From: JBBQWR01 sp038210495
Lineage (GTDB): Bacteria > Planctomycetota > Planctomycetia > Pirellulales > DATAWG01
Direction: 5' to 3'
NCBI GenBank assembly: GCA_038210495.1
Contig: JBBQWR010000003.1
Span: 1 to 64,000, forward strand
Length of the DNA: 64,000 nucleotides
The first letter of the stretch is position 1, and every line of letters starts with the position of its first letter. A program made the position numbers and the translations under genes. Of this stretch, positions 44,320-52,877 are shown piece by piece. The notes below the pieces were generated by a model. That model was not told the origin of the DNA. It was given only the letters and a program-made list of their open reading frames with translations, and ran no database searches.

Positions 44320-44324
44320 CGTTT

Positions 44325-44630
44325 TCACTCCTGCTCCGTCACGGGAAGACGAATTTCGTAGCGGGTCATACGATTGACCTTCTGCGGCAATTCGTTCACT
44401 AAACACTCGCGCCGACACTGGGCGATGCTCATCGCATAAGGAACCCAAGCCCCGTTGTCGAAGCGAAACGTGCCCTTCGATTCGTCTTCAAGCACGACGA
44501 ACGCCTTGCCGTAGACGATCGGGGCCTTCTTTTCGTAAACGACCTTCGGCTCCGGGGGAGCGGCGGACGAGTGCGAACGGCGACCGGCCGGCCGGGACCG
44601 GTTTTGATTTCCGCGATGCCGTTGGGGCAT
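44325..44630 (-). CDS. Small hypothetical protein, basic N-terminus
   Basis: The product is 101 residues. An Arg-rich, Pro-rich start (RHRGNQNRSRPAGRRSH) leads to a compact domain: KAFVVLEDESKGTFRF, WVPYAMSIAQCRRECLVNELPQKVNRMTRYEIRLPV. The Arg-rich tail could bind nucleic acid. It is the first gene of a pair with 44068-44319. The RRM RNA-binding gene lies upstream on the same strand, 178 bp away. No family is known to me. Confidence 0.65.
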   Translation of the reverse strand: MPQRHRGNQNRSRPAGRRSHSSAAPPEPKVVYEKKAPIVYGKAFVVLEDESKGTFRFDNGAWVPYAMSIAQCRRECLVNELPQKVNRMTRYEIRLPVTEQE

Positions 44631-44807
44631 GGTGAGTTCCTGGGGGCCGCGTGTTGGAAAGGTCGGGAGACGGGGGTCGGACGATGGGAGTAAAAAAATA
44701 AGCCGCCACTGAGCGCGGCGCAGTCCCCCAATACCTAGGCCCCCAGCCCCTGGTCCCTCTCAAGATTGAGCGGGGACACGTCAATTTATTATGCCGTGGC
44801 CGCGCGA

Positions 44808-45125
<318 letters not shown>

Positions 45126-45631
45126 ACCCGCACTCCAACGAAAACGTAGCCGACCGAGTAGTTCCGGGTCGTTCGGAAAGGCCCAAAAATGGTGGCCGGC
45201 CAAGCGGGCATGGCTCAAGAAGGACGTGGCCCAACGGGCCGCGTGAATTCAAGTCGTCAAACCGACTGCGATTAGCTTGACACAATGGCGCCCCAATAGA
45301 TAGGGCAAATGGGGTTAAAGGGGTGCAAGTCGCCCTCTGCATAACACGGTCGACTAGGTTAATAAAAAGGGGGTGAATTCGGCTCGCTGGGAGGCGGCGA
45401 GCGGCGGGGGGGGAGCCGCGAAGCGGCGACATAGCCGAGTCTTCGGCTTGGCCGCTGCGCCCAAGAGGTCGGACGACGCGGTCGCAGCCGAAGCCCGCGA
45501 TTGTAACTCGATTTCGTTCTGCTAGAGTGCAAAGGTTGGTTGTGCTTCGAGAGGTTCGCAGGCGACAGGAGGGATCCACCGCGCCGGCACAGCGTCACGG
45601 CCCGTGTATTGACCTCCAGCGGGAATGCGCC
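45126..45631. other. Divergent intergenic region, 506 bp
   Basis: It separates the RRM gene from the TPR-thioredoxin gene. It has a G/C-rich stretch with a small hairpin (GCCGAGTCTTCGGC near 45433). I see no gene and no confident promoter. Confidence 0.4.
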
Positions 45632-48034
45632 ATGAGATCGCGGAGTTGCGTTGTCTTAATCTACATATTCTCGTTTTCCGGGCTCCGTCTCGCGGTTGCC
45701 GATCAGGGTCCGGACAACAAGCCGGCGACGGCCGTTTCGCCAGCGGCCAGTATCCCGCCCTCCGCAGCCAGCCCGGCGCCGGCTGTTCCGCCGCCGGTCG
45801 TCGCAAATCCCTCGGCGTCGGCCGCTAGTTCCACCGTGCCGCAGCCGGGGCACTCGCTGCATGGCGAAGTCTTCGACGAAGGCCCACGCCAACGAGCTTC
45901 GCTCATGGCCGGAATGCCGAAGGTGGATTTCCCGGTCGGCACTAAATCCAGCGAGGCTCAGGCCTTCTTCAGTCAAGGGGTCGGCCAACTGCACGGCTTC
46001 TGGTATTTCGAGGCCGAGCGGTCGTTTCGGCAAGTGTCGGCCATCGATCCCGATTGCGCGATGGCCTACTGGGGCTTGGCGATGGCCAATGCGAACAACT
46101 CCAAACGGGCGAAGGAATTTATCGCCAAGGCCGCGCTCCGCAAAGACTCGGTCACGCCGCGGGAGCGAGCCTGGATCGAATCGCTGGTCGCCTATTACGC
46201 GGCCGCCGACAACTCGGACCGCCGTCGGCAATATGTCCGGGCCCTGGAAGCCATCGTGCAAGACAATCCGTCGGATATCGAGGCGAAGGCGTTTCTCGCT
46301 CTGCAAATTTGGGAAAACGGAGATTGGATGACCGAGCGGTCGAAACAAATTCCCATCTCCAGTCATCAGGCCGTCGATACCCTTTTAGACGCGGTGTTCG
46401 CCGTTCAGCCGATGCACCCGGCCTATCACTATCGAATTCATCTTTGGGATACCGAAAAGCCCGCTCGCGCGTTGCAAGCCTGCGCCCTGTGTGGACAAAC
46501 GGCGCCGGGAATCGCCCATATGTGGCACATGCCAGGCCATATCTACTCGGACCTGCATCGCTATGCCGACGCCGCTTGGCAACAGGAGGCGGCGACGCGA
46601 ACCGACCATGCCTACATGATTCGCGATGGCGTGCTGCCCGATCAGATTTTTAACTACGCCCACAACAACGAATGGTTGATTCGCGACCTCGACAAAATCG
46701 GCCGAGTGCGCGACGCCATCGATCAGGCCAAGAACATGATCGATCTGCCGCGGCATCCGAAATTCAATAGGCCGGACAACGGCAATAGCAGTTCGTATCT
46801 GGGACGTGAGCGTCTTGCGGAAACGCTCGTGCAGTACGAGCGCTGGGCCGATCTCGTGTCTCTTGCGGGCAGTTCGTATTTGCCGCCGCGCGATACGCCC
46901 GAGGATAAAGTGCTCAGGGCTCGATTGCTCGGCAGCGCGCAAGCCGAGCTGGGGCACGCCGACGAAGCGCGCGTTCAATTGGCCACCTTGACCGCGATGC
47001 TCGGTGAAGAACGAGCTGCCCGCTACAAATCGGCCGACGAAGCGGAAGCGAAGGCCAGGGCCGATCGCAAGGGAGAGGATGAGATTGGGCGAAAAATGGC
47101 CGACGCGCTGAAATCGCACGCCGCCCGCATCCAATCGCTAGAGCACGGGATCGCCGAGTTGAAAGGCCGACTGGCTTTGATGGCCGGCGATTTGGCGGCC
47201 GCCAAGACGGAATTCGACAAGCTCAAGGATGGCGACGAGATGCGCCGCGAGCATCTGGCGATGATCTATCTCAAACTGGGCGACAAAACGCAGGCCGAAA
47301 ATTTCGCTCGCGCCGCCATCGAACGGGCGCCCGACGAAGTCTACCCGTTGGCGACGCAAGTGGCCGTGCTGTTTGGCGTCGGCAAGAAGCCCGCGGCGAA
47401 GGCGCCATTCGAAAAGCTGCGCTCGCTTGCCGGCAAGGCCGACCTCGATCAACCGGTGTTCGAGCGACTCAAGCCGGTGGCCAAGGAGTTCAACTTCCCC
47501 GACGATTGGCGAACTCCGCAAACGCCCGGCGATGTGGGGATTCGCCCCGATCTGACGACGCTCGGCCCGCTATGTTGGCAACCCAGTTCGGCGCCGGCTT
47601 GGTCGCTGCCGGAACCGGACGGCCATCGCATTACGCTCGAGCAATATCGGGGCAAGCCGGTACTGGTGCTGTTTTATCTTGGCTCTGGTTGCCTGCATTG
47701 CGTCGAGCAATTGCAAAAGTTCTCGCCCCTGACGAGCCAATTCACCGCCGAGGGAATTTCCATCGTGGCGGTGAGCAGTGAGCCGCTCGATTCGCTGAAG
47801 CAATCGCTCGCGACGCTCAAGAAGGGCGAATCGATCGCGTTCCCGTTGGTGTCCGACGCCGATCGTGCGGTCTTCCGCGCCTACAAGGTTTACGACGACT
47901 TCGAGAACATGCCACTGCATGGCGCGTTTTTGATCGACGCCGCCGGCTTGGTGCGCTGGCGCGACATCGGCTACGAGCCCTTCATGGACGCGAAGTTCGT
48001 TCTCGAGGAAGCGCATCGCCTGCTGCGCCGCTAG
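45632..48034 (+). CDS. Exported TPR protein fused to a thioredoxin-like (AhpC/TSA-type) domain
   Basis: The product is 800 residues. The signal peptide is LIYIFSFSGLRLAVAD. A Pro/Ala-rich linker leads to TPR-like helical repeats (about 100-620): AQAFFSQGVGQLHGFWYFEAERSF, DCAMAYWGLAMANAN, EHLAMIYLKLGDKTQAENF. A conserved block, HMWHMPGHIYSDLHRYADA, has several His. The last 150 residues are a thioredoxin fold (LEQYRGKPVLVLFYLGSGCLHC) with a CLHC redox pair at 687-690 and an HGAFLIDAAG strand. It should act in the periplasm as a redox partner or reductase with bound helper. The ATG at 45632 is the start that gives a signal peptide. Confidence 0.85.
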   Translation: MRSRSCVVLIYIFSFSGLRLAVADQGPDNKPATAVSPAASIPPSAASPAPAVPPPVVANPSASAASSTVPQPGHSLHGEVFDEGPRQRASLMAGMPKVDFPVGTKSSEAQAFFSQGVGQLHGFWYFEAERSFRQVSAIDPDCAMAYWGLAMANANNSKRAKEFIAKAALRKDSVTPRERAWIESLVAYYAAADNSDRRRQYVRALEAIVQDNPSDIEAKAFLALQIWENGDWMTERSKQIPISSHQAVDTLLDAVFAVQPMHPAYHYRIHLWDTEKPARALQACALCGQTAPGIAHMWHMPGHIYSDLHRYADAAWQQEAATRTDHAYMIRDGVLPDQIFNYAHNNEWLIRDLDKIGRVRDAIDQAKNMIDLPRHPKFNRPDNGNSSSYLGRERLAETLVQYERWADLVSLAGSSYLPPRDTPEDKVLRARLLGSAQAELGHADEARVQLATLTAMLGEERAARYKSADEAEAKARADRKGEDEIGRKMADALKSHAARIQSLEHGIAELKGRLALMAGDLAAAKTEFDKLKDGDEMRREHLAMIYLKLGDKTQAENFARAAIERAPDEVYPLATQVAVLFGVGKKPAAKAPFEKLRSLAGKADLDQPVFERLKPVAKEFNFPDDWRTPQTPGDVGIRPDLTTLGPLCWQPSSAPAWSLPEPDGHRITLEQYRGKPVLVLFYLGSGCLHCVEQLQKFSPLTSQFTAEGISIVAVSSEPLDSLKQSLATLKKGESIAFPLVSDADRAVFRAYKVYDDFENMPLHGAFLIDAAGLVRWRDIGYEPFMDAKFVLEEAHRLLRR

Positions 48035-48147
48035 ACTTATCGCAGCGGAAGCCGAAATGACTATTGTGTCCGATCGACCACCGCGCAAAGGAATAACCGC
48101 GGCGAGCGGCCACGGCTTTTTTGAGATTAATATCTAAGGGACAGATC

Positions 48148-48444
48148 CTACTCGGCGGGAACTGCCGCCACGCGCGAGCGCCGCGAGGTCTTGATCGTGC
48201 TCCACTCTTTGGTCAGCGATTCGAAGACGTCGGGCGATTCGTAGCGGACGACGTTCTTGCCCTCGGGCATTGGGCCGATCAAACCCCGAAACACGGGCTG
48301 ACCTCGGAGACCCAAATCGGTGCTGCAATCGTCGATTCCGATTTGCGTGTGCATTCGAAACAAGTTTTCGGCCTTGTCGTAATCCCGAATCCGCAGCGTC
48401 CCATCCGACCCACGCGTGACGACTCGAAATGTATCCTTTGGCAT
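48148..48444 (-). CDS. Small hypothetical protein
   Basis: The product is 98 residues. It has no signal peptide. Its pattern is mainly strands with one helix: DTFRVVTRGSDGTLRIRDYDKAENLF, QIGIDDCSTDLGLRGQPVFRGLIGPM, VVRYESPDVFESLTKEWS, with a basic tail. I do not recognise a family. The compact length, A/T-poor codons and lack of interruption suggest a real gene, but support is limited. Confidence 0.55.
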   Translation of the reverse strand: MPKDTFRVVTRGSDGTLRIRDYDKAENLFRMHTQIGIDDCSTDLGLRGQPVFRGLIGPMPEGKNVVRYESPDVFESLTKEWSTIKTSRRSRVAAVPAE

Positions 48445-49078
48445 CGGCTACCCTCTCTTGACAAATTCAGCGCGTCCCGAGGCTGCTCGCAGCGGCGGTG
48501 GGCTCGCGCTTAGAGGGGATCCTTCCACATTCGACCAGCCATCCGATGGCCAGCTTGTATCCGCTACGTTGAAATCTCTTATTCGCCGATTGAGGCGGAA
48601 ATCAGTTGCGGCGCCCAGGGGCCGCGGCAATGTGGTTGGCAACGCCAAGCGCCAAACGCTAAAGCTATTGACCGCATGCGACTTATCGGCGCCGAGTCGT
48701 GTCCCGGCGCAAGCATTTCGCCCGGCGCGGTACGCGGGGACGAATTGCAAGAACCGGCAAGACTCGTCCCGCGGCGATCATCCGTTACAGGCGCATTCGC
48801 CTCGGATCGGTCGCGACGGCCCGGGCGATTGTGCCGACTGCAACAGCACGTCCGGCACGGTAACCAGCGAATGGAGCTGCGCACGCGGTAAGCGCGTGGG
48901 TCGATACGCTTGCCGATACGCTTGCCGACCGATTTCGCTTACGCCATGCGTGCTTGCCACGCGGTGCTCCAGCGGCCCCCGACGAGACACCGCGATTTTG
49001 ACGTTGATCGCGAGCCATGGTCGCCCCATATAATCGTTATTCGAGGCCTGCTCCGCGCGACCGTCAAATCAAAACGAC
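48445..49078. other. Intergenic region with a dispersed 22-bp element
   Basis: About 630 bp without a recognisable gene. It contains one GAGCTGCGCACGCGGTAAGC copy (48874-48896), followed by CGATACGCTTGC twice in tandem (about 48902-48926). Small open frames here have no coding character. Confidence 0.5.
48874..48896. repeat. Dispersed 22-bp element, second copy
   Basis: GAGCTGCGCACGCGGTAAGC differs from the 30474 copy at a few positions. The tandem CGATACGCTTGC lies right after. Confidence 0.55.
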
Positions 49079-49594
49079 ATGGCCCTGCCCGACGAATACG
49101 AACTGCTTTATTTCTACAACGAAAGCCAGCCTCGGCGGCGCTGGCTGTGGCGATACGCGCCGATCGCGATCTGGATCGGGCTGACGTTTTGGGCTTCGAC
49201 CGAGCAGTTCTCGTCCGACAACACGGACAAAGTTTTTCGCCCGTTGTTGGTCTTCCTGTTTCCGGACCTTAGCCGCGATAGCGTGGAAATGTTGCACGGC
49301 GCCATTCGCAAGGCCGCGCATGTGCTCGAATACGCCGTACTGGCCGGGCTGTTGGCCCGCGCGCTGCTCGGTTCATGGACACCATTGGTCCGCCGCCACT
49401 GGATGCTGCTCTGCGTGACGGCGATCGTGGTTCTGGCTCTGGCCGATGAATTTCATCAGAGCTTCGTCCCGAATCGTACTTCGACGATTTACGACAGCCT
49501 CATCGATGTCTGCGGCGGCTTAGCCGTGCTGCTGCCCATCTGGCTATTTCACAAGTTGCTGATGGGGCACATGAGCGAGACCCGATATTTTTGA
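49079..49594 (+). CDS. VanZ-like membrane protein
   Basis: The product is 171 residues. It has about four membrane segments and the VanZ signatures KAAHVLEYAVLAGLLARAL and LADEFHQSFVPNRTSTIYDSLIDVCGG. VanZ-family proteins are found next to resistance or cell-envelope genes, and some give mild teicoplanin resistance; the mechanism is unknown. No van cluster is present here. The start lies 20 bp after a long intergenic stretch; no strong ribosome site is seen. Confidence 0.9.
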   Translation: MALPDEYELLYFYNESQPRRRWLWRYAPIAIWIGLTFWASTEQFSSDNTDKVFRPLLVFLFPDLSRDSVEMLHGAIRKAAHVLEYAVLAGLLARALLGSWTPLVRRHWMLLCVTAIVVLALADEFHQSFVPNRTSTIYDSLIDVCGGLAVLLPIWLFHKLLMGHMSETRYF

Positions 49595-49619
49595 ACCGGC
49601 CGCCCACACGATGGCCTTA

Positions 49620-50390
49620 CTAGCTCGCCGACACCAAAATCTTTTCCGCGGCGAGGCGACCCAGATGCGCCGTCGTTCCGCCGACATCGACGACGACCAA
49701 GCTCGCTTCCGAGTTGTTTGCGGTAACTCGGCCTCGAATTCCGAGCGTCAGACCGACGGCGGTGAGGAATCGCAAAAAATCCGGCGATTGATCGACGACT
49801 CGCAGCAGGCGGAATTCAGCTCCTTCCTCGCAAGCGGCCAGCGTGCGGTAAGGCTGACTCGCCAGCGAACCGTCCGCTTTGGGAATCGGATCGCCGTGCG
49901 GATCGACCTCGGGATGACCGAGGAAAGCATCGATCCGATCGACGAGCAAATCGCTAACAGCGTGCTCCATGTGCTCCGCCTCGTCGTGGACCTCGTCCCA
50001 ATTCAAGCTCAACGTTCGTACCAGGAACAGTTCGATCAGCCGATGCCGCCGCAGCACGCGTAGTGCCAAGGCCGTGCCCGCCGAAGTCAAGCGAACTCCT
50101 TCGTAGGGCACGTAGGAAACCAGATTGCTTTCGCTGAGCGTCTTGAGCATGCTTGTCACCGTCCCGGGCGAGACATCCAGCGCCACCGCCAATTGACCGG
50201 TGCTTGCCGATTTTTGCTCCGGCTGCGCGCAGATCTCGTGGATCGTCTTGATGTAGTTTTCGACGGTCAGACTGGGCACGGGAAAGGGTCTCTCAGCGAG
50301 CGGATCGGGCCGCCGCGACTCGTCCGAATTGGGAGTCGCGGGATTCAAACCGGCGATAGGTAATGTAATCCCAGTCTCATTTGTCGGCAA
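49620..50390 (-). CDS. DtxR/MntR-family metal-dependent regulator
   Basis: The product is 256 residues. The N-terminal winged helix includes SLTVENYIKTIHEICAQ, STGQLAVALDVSPGTVTSMLKTLSESNLVSYVPYEGVRLTSAG. The dimerisation and metal domain has EVHDEAEHMEHAVSDLLVDRIDAFLG and DPHGDPIP. A C-terminal SH3-like FeoA domain follows. The primary-site block reads E-H-M-E-H, so the position that is Cys in IdeR/DtxR is Glu, as in MntR; manganese specificity is possible. The first 35 residues are not family-like, so a later start is possible. No metal transporter is adjacent. Confidence 0.92.
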   Translation of the reverse strand: MPTNETGITLPIAGLNPATPNSDESRRPDPLAERPFPVPSLTVENYIKTIHEICAQPEQKSASTGQLAVALDVSPGTVTSMLKTLSESNLVSYVPYEGVRLTSAGTALALRVLRRHRLIELFLVRTLSLNWDEVHDEAEHMEHAVSDLLVDRIDAFLGHPEVDPHGDPIPKADGSLASQPYRTLAACEEGAEFRLLRVVDQSPDFLRFLTAVGLTLGIRGRVTANNSEASLVVVDVGGTTAHLGRLAAEKILVSAS

Positions 50391-50449
50391 ACCGTCGGCC
50401 TCGTGGTTGTGTCGTCAACCATGCGAACCGCTAACAATATTCGGGGTGG

Positions 50450-50482
50450 CCGGAGCTGGAGGCGTTCTCGCCGAAGCCCCGG
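50450..50482. repeat. Palindromic element, second copy
   Basis: CCGGAGCT and AGCCCCGG are outer arms, with GGCG/CGCC inside. It pairs with the copy at 31661-31692 and lies between the DtxR and ComF genes. Confidence 0.65.
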
Positions 50483-50579
50483 AGAGTGGTTTCGACTTCG
50501 AAAGCAAGGCGCCGGGCGCTCGCGGACGAAGCCTTTGTCGTCAGGTTGCTAGCTCGTCATGCACGGGGTGCATGACCAA

Positions 50580-51356
50580 CTAAAAATGCACGTCGGGCGA
50601 ATCGGCGCGGGCGATCACGGCGACCGAGACTTCGGCGGCGCCGCCGGTCATGAGCGCGCCGGCGGCTTCGTCGGCCGTCGCGCCGGTCGTCAGGATGTCG
50701 TCAATCAATAGCACCCGCGAGCCCGCCGGATTCCAACCGCCGACGATCCGAAAGGCGCTTCGCACGTTCGCGGCTCGCTGGTCGGCGGGCACGTCCGTCT
50801 GGCGCGATGTGTTGCGGCAGCGGACGAGGCCACGGCGCAATCGCAGATTACCCAAGCGATTGGCGATCGCTGCGGCGATGAGTTCCGGGCCGTTCGTGCC
50901 CCGCGCGAGTTGGCGTCGCCAGTGCATGGGGACGGGCATGACGACATCGGTTCCCAGCGCCACGAGCCGGTCGCGCTGGGTGTCGACCAGCAATTGGCCC
51001 AGCGCCGCCGCGAGGGGATCCGCGCCCGGCCGCTTCACTCGGAGCACCGCGTCGCGCAGTTCCGCGTGATAGCTGCCGAGTGCGACGACTTTTTCGAAGC
51101 GAAATTTTAGCCCACGGCAGTGCGGGCATGCTATTGCCGCTGTCGGACCGCCGGCCAGTGATGCGCCGCAACGACCGCAAGTTTGGCGCGATTTGGGAGT
51201 CAGCCGTTTGCGGCAGAGATCGCAGAGCAGCAAGGCGTCGTCCGGCGGCATGATCTCGGCTCGGCAACAGGCGCAGCCGGGCGGGTAGATGAGGCCCACG
51301 GCCGCCTTGACCGTTTGCCGCAGCCAGGGGCGCAATCGTCGAGCGAGGAGTTTCAT
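50580..51356 (-). CDS. comF: ComF-family phosphoribosyltransferase-like protein
   Basis: The product is 258 residues. It has four cysteine pairs at the N-terminus in zinc-ribbon spacing (CACC, CDLC, CGRC, CPHC). It ends with the PRTase fold: VVMPVPMHWRRQLARGTN and the PRPP loop VLLIDDILTTGAT. ComF is needed for DNA uptake in competent bacteria; its molecular role is unclear. The ATG at 51356 is preferred because the cysteine domain begins soon after; the frame upstream is unrelated. It is divergent from the LptF/G gene. Confidence 0.92.
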   Translation of the reverse strand: MKLLARRLRPWLRQTVKAAVGLIYPPGCACCRAEIMPPDDALLLCDLCRKRLTPKSRQTCGRCGASLAGGPTAAIACPHCRGLKFRFEKVVALGSYHAELRDAVLRVKRPGADPLAAALGQLLVDTQRDRLVALGTDVVMPVPMHWRRQLARGTNGPELIAAAIANRLGNLRLRRGLVRCRNTSRQTDVPADQRAANVRSAFRIVGGWNPAGSRVLLIDDILTTGATADEAAGALMTGGAAEVSVAVIARADSPDVHF

Positions 51357-51543
51357 GGGGACGCCGGGTTCGTCCGTCCATGATAGCTGGTTTCGGTTGG
51401 GCTTACAGCGCGGTATCGATGCACGCGATCTGGGGAATGTCCGATCTTGACTGGTTGACGGGGCTTGCCTATTCTTCCGGCCCACGCTTTTCGGTTTGAT
51501 TGCGCGGTCATGTTTCAGGACGGCGCGGCAGGCTGCCGCGGCT

Positions 51544-52698
51544 ATGAACGCCATGATGATTCTTCACCGCTATTTACTCCGGCAATTCTTGCAGGTGTTC
51601 GTCATTTGCTTTTGCAGCTTGATGGGCTTGTATGTGGTCATCGACGCATTCGGGAATCTCGAGGAATTCGTCAACTACGGAGACAAACATGGCGGCGTGC
51701 TGCTGGTGATCGGCCGCTACTATGCGTTCCGCAGTTTGTCGTTCTTCGACAACACGAGCGGAATCGTCACGCTGATTGCGGCGATGTTCACGCTCTCGAC
51801 GTTCCAGCGGTTTAACGAGCTGACCGCCCTGCTCGCGGCCGGAATTCCCAAGTGGCGGATTATCAAGCCGATCGTCGTCGCCTCGGTCGCGATCGCGCTA
51901 GTGGCCGTCATCAATCGCGAGATTATCATTCCGGCGGCTCGGGACAATCTGACTCGCGACGTTCACGACCTGGGGGGCGAAAGGGCCAAGGACCTCAACC
52001 CCCGCCGCGATTACACCACCGATATTCTGATGCGCGGCAAGCAGACGATCGCCAAGATGCAGCAGATACGCGAGCCGAATTTTCAACCGCCGCCAGTTTG
52101 GGACGCCCCGTTCAAGCAACTACAAGCCACGGCTGCGTATTTCACCCCGGCCGACCCGAGCGAAAATCGGCCCTCGGGTTATTGGTTCAAGGGAATGACG
52201 CAGCCCAAGGATTTGGCCAAGCGGCCGTCGCTGCCGCGCGGCGGTCTGCCCGTGTTGCTTACGCCGCTGGATTACAAATGGCTTAAACCCGACGAATGCT
52301 TCGTGGTCAGCGAGATCACGTTCGAGCAGCTTGAGGGAAACGATACCTGGCGGCGGCTGAGCTCGACGATCGATTTGATCCAGGCACGCCGAAATCCAAG
52401 CTTGGCGGTGGGCCAGGATGTGGCCGTGTCGATCCACGGCCGACTTTTGCAACCGATTCTCGATGTCACGCTGTTGTTTCTCGGCTTGCCGCTCATCTTG
52501 CGGCGCGGCAATCGCAATGTCTTCATGGCGATTGGCCAATGTCTGCTGGTGGTGGTCGGGTTTTTCGTCGTGATTTCGGCGACGCAGTATCTGGGTTCGA
52601 GCTTCCTGCTGCCGATCTCGCCCGACTTCGCGGCCTGGAGCCCGGTATTCTTTTTTGTGCCGCTGGCGATGGCCATGTCGGAACCGCTTCGCGAATAG
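51544..52698 (+). CDS. LptF/LptG-type permease (YjgP/YjgQ family)
   Basis: The product is 384 residues with six predicted membrane segments, three at each end, and a periplasmic domain between (about 110-290). The N-terminus ILHRYLLRQFLQVFVICFCSLMGLYVVIDAF matches the family. The inner-membrane LptFG pair extracts lipopolysaccharide with the LptB ATPase. Only one copy is here, with no partner or LptB. It might be a homodimeric form or have its partner elsewhere. ATGs at 51553 and 51556 are alternative starts. Confidence 0.88.
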   Translation: MNAMMILHRYLLRQFLQVFVICFCSLMGLYVVIDAFGNLEEFVNYGDKHGGVLLVIGRYYAFRSLSFFDNTSGIVTLIAAMFTLSTFQRFNELTALLAAGIPKWRIIKPIVVASVAIALVAVINREIIIPAARDNLTRDVHDLGGERAKDLNPRRDYTTDILMRGKQTIAKMQQIREPNFQPPPVWDAPFKQLQATAAYFTPADPSENRPSGYWFKGMTQPKDLAKRPSLPRGGLPVLLTPLDYKWLKPDECFVVSEITFEQLEGNDTWRRLSSTIDLIQARRNPSLAVGQDVAVSIHGRLLQPILDVTLLFLGLPLILRRGNRNVFMAIGQCLLVVVGFFVVISATQYLGSSFLLPISPDFAAWSPVFFFVPLAMAMSEPLRE

Positions 52699-52877
52699 AT
52701 AGCCGCAGCGGTCATCGGCGAATGTCGCCCTGCCTAAACCGGCCGCCTCCCGGCTTCAGTGCGCCCAAAATCTCTCGGGCGAATAGCATCTGTCTTTTGG
52801 GGATACTATCATCATGACTCTGTTTTGTGGGCAGGCTGGTTACGGTTCGGTAACTTTACTTTTGCGAGGTCAGTTCG

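Noticed and set aside
49079..49594. Glycopeptide resistance cluster
   Set aside because: Only a VanZ-like gene is present; no vanH, vanA or vanX.
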